NCBI GenBank assembly: GCA_963747535.1
Contig: CAVVFX010000014.1
Coordinates: 35,554 to 99,553, forward strand
Length of the DNA stretch: 64,000 nt
DNA from: CAVVFX01 sp963747535
Lineage (GTDB): Bacteria > Acidobacteriota > Terriglobia > Bryobacterales > Bryobacteraceae
Direction: 5' to 3'
The notes beneath the pieces are model-generated. The model was not told the origin of the DNA, searched no databases, and saw only the letters and a list, made by a program, of their open reading frames with translations. Within the stretch, counting starts at the first letter, position 1. Each line of letters begins with the position of its first letter. The position numbers and the translations under genes were made by a program. Positions 18,005 through 27,053 of this stretch are shown piece by piece.

Positions 18005-18286
18005 GGCTTCTCAGAAAATAACTACGCCATTCCGGAACCACTTGGTTACGCGCGCGGCTCAGTACCGCTCATTCGGTTGGGATGGTTATGCGGAGACAGA
18101 TACTGAGTGGTGTGGCGTGCGGTTTCGCCTGCACTGCAGTCATCGCCGGATGAGGGGCGGTAACTCGACAAAAAAATATGACCGATGCGTTACCGCGGCA
18201 TCTCTAACATCCGACTGCTGTTTGCAAGAGTGCTGGCGCTGGTAGGCCGTCACCGTCCCGGCTGTCAGGAAGCGAAGCTCTAAAGC

Positions 18287-19039
18287 ATGAACCCGATCGA
18301 GATTGGCTGCATCGCATTGGTCTGCACATTCGGCGGTAGCTTATGCGGCATGGCGCTCCGTGTCGCACTCCCTAAGCCTCAGATGAGTACTGAGGCGAAA
18401 GATCTCATAAAGCTGGGCATGGGATTGATCGGGACCATGACTGCCCTGGTTCTAGGCTTGCTGATCGCCTCCGCCAAGGATTCTTTCGACACCAAGAGCA
18501 AAGAGTTGACTGACATGTCGACGGACCTGGTGCTGCTCGACCGTGCCTTAGCTCACTATGGAGCGGAGGCGGCACCGATTCGCGATCTGCTACACCGCGC
18601 CGTCGAGCGTCTGCTGGATCAAATCTGGCCCAGGAGTAATCCATCTTCTTCGGCTGATCCGGCTGCCATCGGAGCGGAAGTCATCTACGATAAGATCCTG
18701 GCATTGTCGCCGAAAAGTGACGCCGAGCGCACAGTGCAGTCCCAGGCGCTCTCTTTTGGGCTGTCTGTTGCAAAGACGCGCTGGCTGCTGTTCGAGTAGG
18801 GAAGCAACTCCATCAACACTCCATTCCTGACGATGTTAGTCTGCTGGCTAACCGTTCTTTTCATCAGCTTCGGCCTTCATGCCCCGTTCAATGCGACTGT
18901 GGTGGCTTCGTTGCTTGTTTGTGCCCTTGCGGCTTCCAGTGCCATCTGGCTGATCCTGGAGATGTATATCCCGTTTGCGGGTGCGATTCAGATCTCTGAC
19001 GTGCCCCTGCGAACTGCCCTGTCGCATCTCGGCCGGTAG
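18287..19039 (+). pseudogene. DUF4239 (bestrophin-like) membrane protein with in-frame amber codon
   Basis: One frame runs from ATG 18287 to TAG 19037-19039 (250 codons) but has a TAG at 18797-18799 between LLFE and GSNSINTPFL. Both sides fit DUF4239: two N-terminal membrane segments (GCIALVCTFGGSLCGMAL and GLIGTMTALVLGLLIASAK), a loop with LDRALAHYG, TRWLLFE, then two C-terminal segments (CWLTVLFISFGLHAP, ATVVASLLVCALAASSAIWLILEM) and the PLRTALSHLG end. Family members have Gln or a similar residue at the TAG, so a C-to-T change of CAG is likely. Without suppression only 170 residues are made. An intact relative is at 59714. Confidence 0.82.
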
Positions 19040-19369
19040 CACTAATGCTTGCTTGCCAGAGTTCTCCTACCTGACATTCGAAGGGGTGCACTTCACTGCA
19101 GCAGAGTCGCGGAGTAGGCCACTGCCTGAGGTGGCACTACGGTGACGGTCCGCATGCCCCAAAAAAAACGTCACCTGATGGCGCCGCTCTGTTCCTCCCC
19201 AGAGCCGCACCATGCAGGTGACGGCGACTTGCGCGAAAACGCCCGCACCGCGGTCGAGGCGCGTGCCACGCTGACACAAACGGAGCGTGAATGCCGGTCG
19301 AGCACCGACCGGAAATCGCTCATCTATTACAGTAGTGCGCCAAAAGCTCGCCCGATTGCGCACATTTTG
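19040..19369. other. Intergenic stretch, no gene seen
   Basis: I see no coding sequence in this 330-bp stretch between the DUF4239 remnant and the rhamnose operon. It has an A8 run at 19158-19165 and a low-GC hairpin at its right end. Confidence 0.5.
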
Positions 19370-19390
19370 AGATTTTTTTTCAAAAAATCT
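19370..19390 (-). terminator. Possible terminator after rhaM
   Basis: A perfect inverted repeat (AGATTTTTT, three bases, AAAAAATCT) lies exactly at the rhaM stop. It is AT-only in the stem and so a weak hairpin; the T-run fits a terminator for the leftward operon. Confidence 0.4.
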
Positions 19391-19707
19391 TATTCCAGGT
19401 AGAAAACTTCCTGCAACATGGCGAATCGCTCGCCGGGCAGCTTGTCCGGTACCGGCTCGAACAGGCGGCCCATGAACTCCTGCCAGCGCTGGTTGACCGG
19501 GTCGCAATCGAGCTCGTCCCAGGCCTTTTCGAACTCGTCTACCTTGAGGACAAGGGTAAGATCCTGGCCCCGCCGGAAGACCGAGTAGTCTGAAATCCCC
19601 ACCGCCTTTAGCTTGGCGAGCAACTCCGGCCAGACGCGCCGGTGTTCGCGGTCATATTCTTCAATCGCGTCGGCCTTGATTCTTAATTTGAATGCATATC
19701 GGGGCAT
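19390..19707 (-). CDS. rhaM: L-rhamnose mutarotase
   Basis: The product has 105 residues, the normal length, starting MPRYAFKLRIK; the longer upstream frame overlaps rhaB and is rejected. It has the family pattern: the early Tyr in EEYDREHRRVWPELLAKLK with His, then GISDYSVFRRGQDLTLVLKV, and the WQEFMGRLFE segment. It interconverts alpha and beta anomers of L-rhamnose in the cytoplasm and feeds RhaI. It is the last gene of the operon, four bases after rhaB. Confidence 0.93.
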   Translation of the reverse strand: MPRYAFKLRIKADAIEEYDREHRRVWPELLAKLKAVGISDYSVFRRGQDLTLVLKVDEFEKAWDELDCDPVNQRWQEFMGRLFEPVPDKLPGERFAMLQEVFYLE

Positions 19708-19711
19708 AGAT

Positions 19712-21202
19712 CTAGTGCGCCAGGTTGCGGCAGTGATGCGCGAAGTCCTCGAAAACCGCGTCCCAGTTGGCCCGCGGCTCGGGCAGGAAGGTCTTGGGAG
19801 GGAAGGAACGCCAGACGATCTCACGACCCTCCGCGATCGATTCGACCGCTCCCCTCCCAACCATCTGCATCACCAGGTTGCCCAAGGCGGTGGCTTCGGA
19901 GGGGCCCGCGACCACCCGCCTGCCGGTCGCGTCCGCGGTGAACTGGTTGAGCATGGAATTCTGCGAACCGCCGCCGATGACGCGCACCTCGTCGAACTTC
20001 GTTCCCGTGAGCGTTTCCAGTTGTTCCAGCTCGTAGCGGTATTTGAGCGCGAGACTCTCGATAATGGTCCGGGTGAACGCGCCGGGCGTGGCTGGTTCAG
20101 ACTGGTCGGTCTGCCTGCAGAAATTGCGGATGGCGCGGGTCATATCGGACGGGCGTACAAACGCCGGAGCGTCCGGATCGATCCACCGGGCCAGCGCAGG
20201 CGCTTCAACTGCCGCGGCCAGCAGTTCCCGATAGCTATATTGTTCTCCCATGGCAGTCCAGGCGCTGCGGCAGCCTTCCAGGAGCCACATCCCGGTAATA
20301 TTCTTCAACAGCCGGATGGTGTTGCCGACGCCGCCCTCATTGGTAAAGTTGAGGCGCCGCGCCTGGTCCGTCACGACCGCCGAAGTCACTTCCGTCCCGA
20401 GCAGGGACCAGGTTCCCGAACTCAGAAATGCAGTATTCCCGCCGGCCTCCACCGCGGCCACAGCCGATCCCGTGTCGTGACAAGCCGGCGCGATCACCGT
20501 CGTGAACGCCAGGTCGTGGGCCGAGGCCAGATCGGGACGGAGACGCCCGATCTCCGAGCCTGGCGCGATAATTGCAGCCAGCAGGTGGGTGGGGATGTCG
20601 AGTTTGCTCAGCAGATCGCAGGCCCAGCTCCCGGTGCGCCAATCGAGGAACTGCGTGGTGGTCGCAATGCTGTACTCGCACGCGACCACTCCGGTGAGCC
20701 AGAAGTTCAGCAGGTCGGGCATAGTAACCAGGAACTCCGCGTTATAGAGCAGATTGGGCGTCCGGCGCGAAGCCGCATAGAGCTGATAAAGCGTGTTCAG
20801 CGCCATAAACTGTACGCCTGTCTGCTCGTAGATGCGCTCGGCAGTGAGGATGCCGATCACTTCTTCCACCATGCCATCGGTGCGGGCATCACGGTAGTGA
20901 TAAGGATTCTCGAGCAGCGATCCGCCTTCACCGAGTAAGCCGTAATCGACGCCCCAGGTGTCGACGCCGATACTGTCGATGCGCTCCGCCTGACGCCGGG
21001 CAATGTCCAGCGCACGACGCATCTCGAACCAGAGGCGGGGCGCATCCCAGTGCATCTCGCCGTTGTAATGCACGGGATCGTTTGGGAAACGGTGCAACTC
21101 TTCCAGCTTGATAAGCCCGGATTCCAGCCGGCCGAGTATCGCTCGCCCGCTGGTGGCGCCCAGATCGAACGCGAGGAAATTCTTTGGTCCCGAAGAGGCC
21201 AT
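19712..21202 (-). CDS. rhaB: L-rhamnulokinase
   Basis: The product has 496 residues, the usual FGGY kinase length. The N-terminal phosphate-binding motif FLAFDLGATSGRAILG, the VDTWGVDYGLL segment with a catalytic-type Asp, and the C-terminal VRVIGGGSQNSMLNQFTAD adenosine motif are all present. It phosphorylates L-rhamnulose to L-rhamnulose 1-phosphate using ATP. It lies three bases after rhaI and four before rhaM, so all three are cotranscribed. No rhaD aldolase or rhamnose transporter is inside the window, so the last step must be encoded elsewhere. Confidence 0.93.
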   Translation of the reverse strand: MASSGPKNFLAFDLGATSGRAILGRLESGLIKLEELHRFPNDPVHYNGEMHWDAPRLWFEMRRALDIARRQAERIDSIGVDTWGVDYGLLGEGGSLLENPYHYRDARTDGMVEEVIGILTAERIYEQTGVQFMALNTLYQLYAASRRTPNLLYNAEFLVTMPDLLNFWLTGVVACEYSIATTTQFLDWRTGSWACDLLSKLDIPTHLLAAIIAPGSEIGRLRPDLASAHDLAFTTVIAPACHDTGSAVAAVEAGGNTAFLSSGTWSLLGTEVTSAVVTDQARRLNFTNEGGVGNTIRLLKNITGMWLLEGCRSAWTAMGEQYSYRELLAAAVEAPALARWIDPDAPAFVRPSDMTRAIRNFCRQTDQSEPATPGAFTRTIIESLALKYRYELEQLETLTGTKFDEVRVIGGGSQNSMLNQFTADATGRRVVAGPSEATALGNLVMQMVGRGAVESIAEGREIVWRSFPPKTFLPEPRANWDAVFEDFAHHCRNLAH

Positions 21203-21205
21203 CCT

Positions 21206-22450
21206 CTAAGCGTAGCTCGACACGGACGCCATATTGCGCGCTCCGCGCTCGGCTGAGATCTTTTCGAGGTAGCCGCTCTGCCGAAATCCGGCGAGCGGGT
21301 CGGCGGCCAGGCCTTTTGATACCGCCCAGTCTGCGATCATCGGACGGACGTCCGTGGCGAAGGCATCCCGCAGGCAGTTCTCGGCATCCACCAGGTCGCA
21401 GCTCTGCTGCAACGCGGCAAGCTTCTCGTGATCGACGAGCGCCGCCTTGGCGTAGAGTTCCATGGCCGTCGTCACCGTCTGGATCATAGCCTCGATTTTA
21501 CCCTTCAGGTTGTGGCTCTGGTCGATCATGTAGGCGATATCGGCAATCTTACCGGTCTCGAACTCGTACAGGCGGATCTCGTGGAAGATCCGGAAGACCT
21601 GGTAGGGGTCGATGGAGCCCATGGTGAGATCGTCGTCCGCATAACGGCGATCGTTGAAATGGAAGCCGCCGAGCATTTCGACGTCGAGCAGCCACGCGAC
21701 GATTTGTTCGATATTCTGCGCCTGATAGTGATGCCCGGTGTCCACCAGCACCCTGGCGTGCGGTCCGGCCGACTTCGCGAGCAGCAGCGCCATGCCCCAA
21801 TCGGCGATGTCGGTGTGATAAAAGGCTGGCTCGAAGGGCTTGTATTCCACCAACATCCGCTGCTTACCGCTAAGCCTGGCGTGGGTGGCCGCGAGTCCTT
21901 CTTCAAACCATTTCTTGCGGTGACGGATGTTCTGGGTGCCGGGATAATTGGACCCATCGGCGAACCACAGCGACAAATCGCGGCTGCCCAGTCGGGTTTG
22001 GATCTCAACGCTGTTGAGCACGTGACTCAAGGCCTCCTGGCGCACGTGGGGATCGGGATTGCCAAAAGAACCGTGTTTGTAGACCTGGTCCTGGAACACG
22101 TTGGGATTGATGGAGCCCGGGCGCACGCCATAGCGGACCGCCAGGCGTTGCACCTCGGAGACGCTGGCCGTACCTTCGGGGAGATCCCAGAGGACGTGCA
22201 GCGCGACCGTCGGACAGACACCGGTCCAGCGATGCACTTCCCCTGCATCGCTGAATTTCTCCTCGAGGGTGGAGGCGGCAGCGGCCTGTAGAAACTTTCC
22301 GAAGCGGGTACCGGTGTTGGCGAAACCCCACGACGGAATCTCGATCTGGAAGCGGTTGAGCGCGGTCGCGACGAGCTCTGATGCTTTAGTGTTAGTCAAG
22401 GTTTTATCCACCAATATTAGCCCACGGCAGACCGGGATGGGGTCAACCAC
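21206..22450 (-). CDS. rhaI: L-rhamnose isomerase, Pseudomonas stutzeri type
   Basis: The product has up to 414 residues. It is the TIM-barrel RhaI type and not E. coli RhaA: IEIPSWGFANTGTRFGKF, then HVLWDLPEG, VEYKPFEPAFYHTDIADWGMALLLAK with metal-ligand Glu and Asp, DTGHHYQAQNIEQIVAWL and GGFHFNDRRYADDDLTMGS. It isomerises L-rhamnose to L-rhamnulose with a divalent metal. The start is uncertain: GTG 22448-22450 gives the longest form, while a GTG at 22409-22411 (VDKTLTNTK) would match relatives better. A perfect 15-bp palindrome lies just upstream and may be the operator. Confidence 0.9.
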   Translation of the reverse strand: MVDPIPVCRGLILVDKTLTNTKASELVATALNRFQIEIPSWGFANTGTRFGKFLQAAAASTLEEKFSDAGEVHRWTGVCPTVALHVLWDLPEGTASVSEVQRLAVRYGVRPGSINPNVFQDQVYKHGSFGNPDPHVRQEALSHVLNSVEIQTRLGSRDLSLWFADGSNYPGTQNIRHRKKWFEEGLAATHARLSGKQRMLVEYKPFEPAFYHTDIADWGMALLLAKSAGPHARVLVDTGHHYQAQNIEQIVAWLLDVEMLGGFHFNDRRYADDDLTMGSIDPYQVFRIFHEIRLYEFETGKIADIAYMIDQSHNLKGKIEAMIQTVTTAMELYAKAALVDHEKLAALQQSCDLVDAENCLRDAFATDVRPMIADWAVSKGLAADPLAGFRQSGYLEKISAERGARNMASVSSYA

Positions 22451-22470
22451 ATTCGCTTGAGTCCCGGCAT

Positions 22471-22485
22471 TTCCGCACTGCGGAA
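22471..22485. promoter_or_regulatory. Palindrome upstream of the rhamnose operon
   Basis: TTCCGCACTGCGGAA is a perfect inverted repeat of 7-bp arms around one base, 21 bp before the annotated rhaI start. Placement suits an operator, but no regulator gene is near to link to it. Confidence 0.4.
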
Positions 22486-22756
22486 CCGGATGAGGGGCCG
22501 AAAGAGCCTGTCAATGTCGGGTTTCAGGGGATTATGCGCATCAGGGCGGTTGGAAACGACGGCGCGGGTGTTGGCTCCTGCGTTACGCTATGCAAAACAG
22601 TCGAACTCGTCTGGGCACGCAGTACCGTCACCAGCACACTGGTACCGCAAACGATATCCAGCCCCTAACCGCGTGGCAGGCCCACAGTCCGGAGTTCTCG
22701 CTGACTATGGGCTGCACCCGCGGGCGAGTGAGGCTCGGGTTCATTGTCGATCCGCT
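22486..22756. other. Intergenic region upstream of rhaI, no gene seen
   Basis: I see no coding sequence on either strand. It should contain the rhaI promoter, but no confident -35/-10 pair stands out. Confidence 0.4.
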
Positions 22757-23071
22757 CTAATTCTCAACCTGGCTCTGTGCGGAGCCACCCGGCTCGGTTT
22801 CCGCTTCCGCCTCGTCCGCGGCCGCTGGACCTGCAGCTCGGGCTTCCGTCATCACCCGCTCGGCGTCCTCCAACTGGGAACGCGGTACCTGCACCTGGAA
22901 CTCCACCGTAGGGATACTGCTCGGCCCGACCACGGCCGATTCAATCCCATTCGCCTCCAGCAGAGAATGGAGTGCCATCGCTTCCATCTCGGCATCGTGG
23001 TTCATGGAGCTGAAGACTGGGACCATATCGAGATCGTGACCCGGATTTTCGGTTGGAAGGGATGTCGCCAT
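22757..23071 (-). CDS. DUF2007 putative signal-transducing protein
   Basis: The product has 104 residues when started at MATSLPTENPG. The core MVPVFSSMNHDAEMEAMALHSLLEANGIESAVVG...VEFQVQVPRSQLEDAERVMTEAR is the DUF2007 fold, a small ferredoxin-like domain related to GlnB-type alpha/beta units. An acidic Ala-rich tail (ADEAEAETEPGG) follows. It is cytoplasmic. The role is unknown, and the neighbours give no hint. Confidence 0.8.
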   Translation of the reverse strand: MATSLPTENPGHDLDMVPVFSSMNHDAEMEAMALHSLLEANGIESAVVGPSSIPTVEFQVQVPRSQLEDAERVMTEARAAGPAAADEAEAETEPGGSAQSQVEN

Positions 23072-23161
23072 AGCCCCAGCATACCGCTTATGGCAGCGCA
23101 CGCCACAGTTTGGCATGGTCATCGTCGCCGCCCCTCGCCAGCCAACGTCCGTCCGGAGGTC

Positions 23162-24391
23162 TCAACCTTTTCGCATCGTATAGACGGCTCGTTCGAAGTC
23201 CTGCAGTACGCCGACAGCCTGTTGATCGCAAAACGGGAGGAGCTGCATCATGATTACAGCACAGGTCCGGCCATGCGGATCGATCCAGAAGAACGTGTTA
23301 TCGATTCCGGCCCACGCCAGGCTACCTGCGGAACGTCCGCCATCATAGCCGACGGAGTTGATCAGAAACCCGTACCCGAAGCCGTCGGTGTGTCCGGGAT
23401 GTACATCCATATCGCTCGAAACGCGCGGCGTGACACTTTTCAGCTTGCCGGCGCTGAGTTCGCCAATGTGGTTGACGGTCATGAGGTCCACGGTTTCGCC
23501 GCCGAGTATCCGACGGTCGCCCGCGCCTTTCCCACGCCGCAAAATCATCTGCATGAACCGGACGTAGTCTTCGGGGGTCGAGTACAGGCCGCCGCCGCCG
23601 TTGAAACTCTTGGGGGGATTCGGCATCTTGCGAGGTTGCTCCTTCAACATTCCGTCATCCTCCCGCTGATAAACACCCACCAGCCTCTCGAACTTCTCCG
23701 CCGGCAAGACGAAGCTCGTGTCTTTCATGGCAAGAGGCTGCAAGATCTCCTGTTGAAACCAGGCTTCGAGCGTTTGACCGGTTACCGCTTCCACCAGGCG
23801 GCCCGTCCAATCCATGCTGTAGCCGTACTCCCAGCGAGTTCCCGGATCAAACCTGAGAGGAGTCACGCGGGGCGGTGGAGTCTTGGTCTTCTCGAGATAC
23901 TGGCTGTAGCGAGTCAGCTCAGGGTCCCAGATCTCGTAAGCGAATCCGGAGGTGTGGGTAAGAAGGTGCCTCAGTAGCACCGGGCCGGCTGCGGGACGCA
24001 GGATTGGGTGGCCGTCGGCTGCAAAGCCGTCAAGGACCTGCAACCCGGCCAGTTCCGGGAGGTGCTTGCTCACTGGATCGTCCAGCTTTAATTTCCCGCG
24101 TTCGACTAGTTGCATGGCCGCCACGGCCGTAACGGGCTTGGTCATGGAGGCGATGCGAAAAATGGATTGCGTGGTGATTGGCACTCGGGACTGGGAGTCT
24201 CTAAAACCAAATGCACCCTGATAGAGAACGCGGTCCGGGCCGGCCACCATGGCAGCGCATGCAGGAATGCCCCGGCGCTTTGCTGAGGCCTCGAGCGTAG
24301 TGTCAAGGGTGGTGGCAGCGTGCAGGTTCAATCGGGCTCCGGTGAGGGCAAGTGTCAAGCCGGCGAAACGCCGGCGGGTGATACGTTGCAT
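23162..24391 (-). CDS. Serine hydrolase, beta-lactamase / EstB family
   Basis: The product has 409 residues with an N-terminal Tat-like signal (ITRRRFAGLTLALTG). The nucleophile motif SMTK is at residues 82-85 (FRIASMTKPVTAVAAMQLVERGKLKLDDPV), and YGYS at 189-192 stands for the YxN motif. HTDGFGYGF and AWAGIDNTFFWIDP near the end give the third motif region. Such class C-like enzymes act as esterases or peptidases in the periplasm and seldom as true beta-lactamases. It is a single gene, with no ampR-like neighbour. Confidence 0.88.
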   Translation of the reverse strand: MQRITRRRFAGLTLALTGARLNLHAATTLDTTLEASAKRRGIPACAAMVAGPDRVLYQGAFGFRDSQSRVPITTQSIFRIASMTKPVTAVAAMQLVERGKLKLDDPVSKHLPELAGLQVLDGFAADGHPILRPAAGPVLLRHLLTHTSGFAYEIWDPELTRYSQYLEKTKTPPPRVTPLRFDPGTRWEYGYSMDWTGRLVEAVTGQTLEAWFQQEILQPLAMKDTSFVLPAEKFERLVGVYQREDDGMLKEQPRKMPNPPKSFNGGGGLYSTPEDYVRFMQMILRRGKGAGDRRILGGETVDLMTVNHIGELSAGKLKSVTPRVSSDMDVHPGHTDGFGYGFLINSVGYDGGRSAGSLAWAGIDNTFFWIDPHGRTCAVIMMQLLPFCDQQAVGVLQDFERAVYTMRKG

Positions 24392-24466
24392 GATGATCTA
24401 ACAGCATAGCTCTGTTAGAGTCTTTTCGCCTTGGGGCTGACGGCACAGCCAGAGTAACTACGGTGT

Positions 24467-25096
24467 TTACTCGCGCGCCAGGCGGCGCCTGCCCATTTCT
24501 CCAAACCGCGCCTTGGCCCTGGACTTCAGCAAACGAAACTGCGTGTCCGTCAGGTTCATTTTCTCGCAAATCACCTCCTGGGGCTCCTCATGCAAATAAA
24601 AGCGGATCAAAATTTCCCGATCGCGGCGGGAAATTCCTTTCAGGACCCGATAAGCAAGTTCCTCTTCTTCCCGATCCATGATGGAGTTTTCTGGATCTCG
24701 CCCGAAATCGGCGACAATTCGACCGGTCTCCAACTCCGTCATCTGTTTGCGGTTCTGAACTACGGTTTCGATATAAGCGGCTATCTGACGCCGCACAACC
24801 GTTCGCACGAAGCCCATCAACCGGTCCGGCTCGCGGAGTTCTCCCCTACGAATGGCCTGCACGACGATCAGAAAGCAATCGTGAACCTTATCTTCCAGAT
24901 CCTGGGGGCCTAACTGGCGGCAGATTTGATACTTGATGCCACGAGCGAAAATACGATAAAGCTCTTCGAGCGCCAGGGTGTCGTCCGATTGAATCCGGGC
25001 CACTAATTCTACAAGATCGGGCGATGCGCTGTCAGGAATTTGTGAGGATTCGGTCGAACTCAACCGGTCAGTGAGTGATCGTTCCTCCATATACAT
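24467..25096 (-). CDS. ECF-type RNA polymerase sigma factor
   Basis: The product has 209 residues. Region 2 covers LEELYRIFARGIKYQICRQLGPQDLEDKVHDCFLIVVQAIRRG; region 4 covers LAYRVLKGISRRDREILIRFYLHEEPQEVICEKMNLTDTQFRLLKSRAKARF, a helix-turn-helix for the -35 box. No anti-sigma gene with a membrane segment adjoins it. The divergent STAS gene at 25216 could be functionally linked, but STAS antagonists usually serve other sigma types. The target regulon is unknown. Confidence 0.85.
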   Translation of the reverse strand: MYMEERSLTDRLSSTESSQIPDSASPDLVELVARIQSDDTLALEELYRIFARGIKYQICRQLGPQDLEDKVHDCFLIVVQAIRRGELREPDRLMGFVRTVVRRQIAAYIETVVQNRKQMTELETGRIVADFGRDPENSIMDREEEELAYRVLKGISRRDREILIRFYLHEEPQEVICEKMNLTDTQFRLLKSRAKARFGEMGRRRLARE

Positions 25097-25215
25097 CTGT
25101 ATTCTATCTCACAATAAGAAGAAATAAGGAAAAGAACGTAGACAATTTTTTTCGGTTCAGCCTTGCGGCCGGGATGCAAGCTGCAGGAAGCATCGTCCTG
25201 GTATGCTGAGAATGC

Positions 25216-25623
25216 ATGAGTCTGGAGATTCACGAACGGATGCGTGAGGGAATTATCATATTGGATCTGAAGGGCAGGATTACGTCCGGCCCGGAGGCTG
25301 GGGCGTTCCGCGAAGCGGCTTCGGCGGTGGCGGCGCGGCCGTCCCCCAACCTCACCCTGAATATGGCGAACGTCGATTATGTGGACAGCACCGGCTTGGG
25401 CGCCATGGTGATGGCCGCCACGACGATCAAGCGAAGCGGCGGCAAAGTCAAACTGCTCAACATGAACAAGCGCAACATCGAGCTACTGGTGATGACGAAG
25501 CTGGCCACGATTTTCGAAATCTTCAACGACGAGCAGGATGCCATTAACAGCTTCTACCCGGACCGGGAAATCAAAGCTTTCGACATTCTGGCGTTCGTAA
25601 AGGAACATGAGAACGATCAGTAG
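25216..25623 (+). CDS. STAS-domain anti-sigma factor antagonist
   Basis: The product has 135 residues, slightly longer than SpoIIAA (about 115) because of a C-terminal extension (FYPDREIKAFDILAFVKEHEN). It has the phospho-acceptor motif VDYVDSTGLGAMV with Ser58, and LKGRITSGPEAGAFREAA at the start. It should bind an anti-sigma kinase (RsbW type) and release sigma when dephosphorylated. No kinase gene of that type is in the window. Confidence 0.87.
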   Translation: MSLEIHERMREGIIILDLKGRITSGPEAGAFREAASAVAARPSPNLTLNMANVDYVDSTGLGAMVMAATTIKRSGGKVKLLNMNKRNIELLVMTKLATIFEIFNDEQDAINSFYPDREIKAFDILAFVKEHENDQ

Positions 25624-25706
25624 CCGGCCGGCGTGGAGCGGACTCCTTCGTCCTTAGCCCTCGTCCGGAGAACCGCACGTCAAATTGGGCTAACATACAA
25701 GTAGCG

Positions 25707-26207
25707 ATGGCAAATACGCTGGTAACGATCCTGGAAACCGCATCCACTATGGCGAAGGGGATGGGCGTCACTCTAAAGGAGATGATGTCCCCGACGGTCA
25801 CGGAAAATTATCCGGATGAACCGCCGAAGTTCGAAGAGCGGTTCCGCGGAACGCACGTTCTGCAGCGCGACGAGAACGGCCTGGAGAAATGCGTCGCGTG
25901 CTTCCTCTGCGCCGCGGCGTGTCCGTCCAACTGCATCTACATCGAGGCCGCGGAGAACACCGAAACCGTGCGGATCAGCGGTGGCGAGCGGTACGCCAAG
26001 GTCTACAACATCGACTATAACCGTTGCATCTTCTGCGGGTACTGCGTGGAGGCCTGTCCTACGGATGCGATTACCCACGGACACGGCTTCGAGCAGGCGA
26101 GCTACAATACCTCGACGTTGATCTATCGCAAGGAAGACATGTTGGCGCCGATTCCTCCGGGCGCCAAGCCGCCGGTGGTCGAGCCGGCAGCTACAGGAGG
26201 ACATTAG
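25707..26207 (+). CDS. nuoI: NADH-quinone oxidoreductase subunit I
   Basis: The product has 166 residues. It has two 4Fe-4S motifs, CVACFLCAAACP and CIFCGYCVEACP, and the family start (LKEMMSPTVTENYPDEPPKFEERFRGTHVL) and end (YRKEDML). It carries clusters N6a/N6b in the peripheral arm of complex I and passes electrons between NuoG and NuoB. It stands apart from other nuo genes, so the complex I genes are dispersed here. A spare or alternative complex is possible. Confidence 0.92.
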   Translation: MANTLVTILETASTMAKGMGVTLKEMMSPTVTENYPDEPPKFEERFRGTHVLQRDENGLEKCVACFLCAAACPSNCIYIEAAENTETVRISGGERYAKVYNIDYNRCIFCGYCVEACPTDAITHGHGFEQASYNTSTLIYRKEDMLAPIPPGAKPPVVEPAATGGH

Positions 26208-26387
26208 TTGTCAACCGCTAACCGAGGGGCAGGCCCGCGGTCCACTGTGTCTGAAACTTGCGCGTTTACCGCCGCGAGCGGATTTTGGCCGCAGTTTCCG
26301 GAGAGCCGCCCGTTGATACCGCGGACCGGGCTGAGATCTGACGGCTGATAACTGCAGCCGGGTAATGGCCAGCGTCATCCAATAGCC

Positions 26388-27053
26388 ATGTTCCGTACCA
26401 TTCGGGAACAACTCGACACTATTTTTCGCGAGGATCCGGCCGCGAAAAGCGTCATCGAGATTCTTCTGTGTTATCCGGGCTTTCACGCGATCATCTGGCA
26501 TCGCCTTGCGCATCGTCTCTACAATGCGAACGTGCCGCTGGTGCCTCGGGTCATGTCGCAGTTTTCACGCTTTGTCACAGGCATCGAAATCCATCCGGGC
26601 GCGAAAATCGGACGCCGCTTCTTCATTGACCACGGAATGGGTGTGGTGATCGGCGAGACTTCGGAGATCGGCGACGACGTTTTGATCTACCAGGGGGTGA
26701 CCTTGGGCGGCACCGGAAACGAGAAAGGGAAGCGTCATCCCACCATTGGGAATCACGTGGTCATCGGAACCGGAGCTAAGGTGCTGGGCAGCATCACGAT
26801 CGGTAATAACGTGAAAATCGGCGCCGGGTCCGTAGTGGTGCGGCCGGTCCCGCCGAACTCGACTGTAGTGGGCATTCCAGGACGCATTGTGCGCATGCGC
26901 AATGCCGACAACGAAGTACTGGAGCATGGGCAGCTTCCCGACCCTGAGCGGGAGGAGATCGACGAGCTGAAGAAGCGCGTCGATGAACTGGAGCAGCGAT
27001 TGCACTATCTGGTGGACAAGCTGGAAATCGAGGCCGAGTCCCACAACCGATGA
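26388..27053 (+). CDS. cysE: Serine O-acetyltransferase
   Basis: The product has 221 residues. A helical N-terminal part (IREQLDTIFREDPAAKSVIEILLCYPGFHAIIWHRLAHRLY) precedes the left-handed beta-helix with hexapeptide repeats. IDHGMGVVIGETSEIGDDVLIYQGVTLGGTG holds the conserved His and Asp region. It transfers acetyl from acetyl-CoA to L-serine, giving O-acetylserine for cysteine synthesis. A coiled-coil-like tail (EIDELKKRVDELEQRLHYLVDKLEIE) is longer than in short relatives. The stop overlaps the next start (ATGA). Confidence 0.93.
   Translation: MFRTIREQLDTIFREDPAAKSVIEILLCYPGFHAIIWHRLAHRLYNANVPLVPRVMSQFSRFVTGIEIHPGAKIGRRFFIDHGMGVVIGETSEIGDDVLIYQGVTLGGTGNEKGKRHPTIGNHVVIGTGAKVLGSITIGNNVKIGAGSVVVRPVPPNSTVVGIPGRIVRMRNADNEVLEHGQLPDPEREEIDELKKRVDELEQRLHYLVDKLEIEAESHNR

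Noticed and set aside
18033..18050. Inverted repeat CGGAACCA-CT-TGGTTACG before the DUF4239 gene
   Set aside because: It has the same geometry as the 24-bp sites but a different sequence, and occurs once, so it is not the same operator. Kept only as a note.
19613..20938. 441-codon plus frame over rhaB
   Set aside because: Antisense shadow of rhaB.
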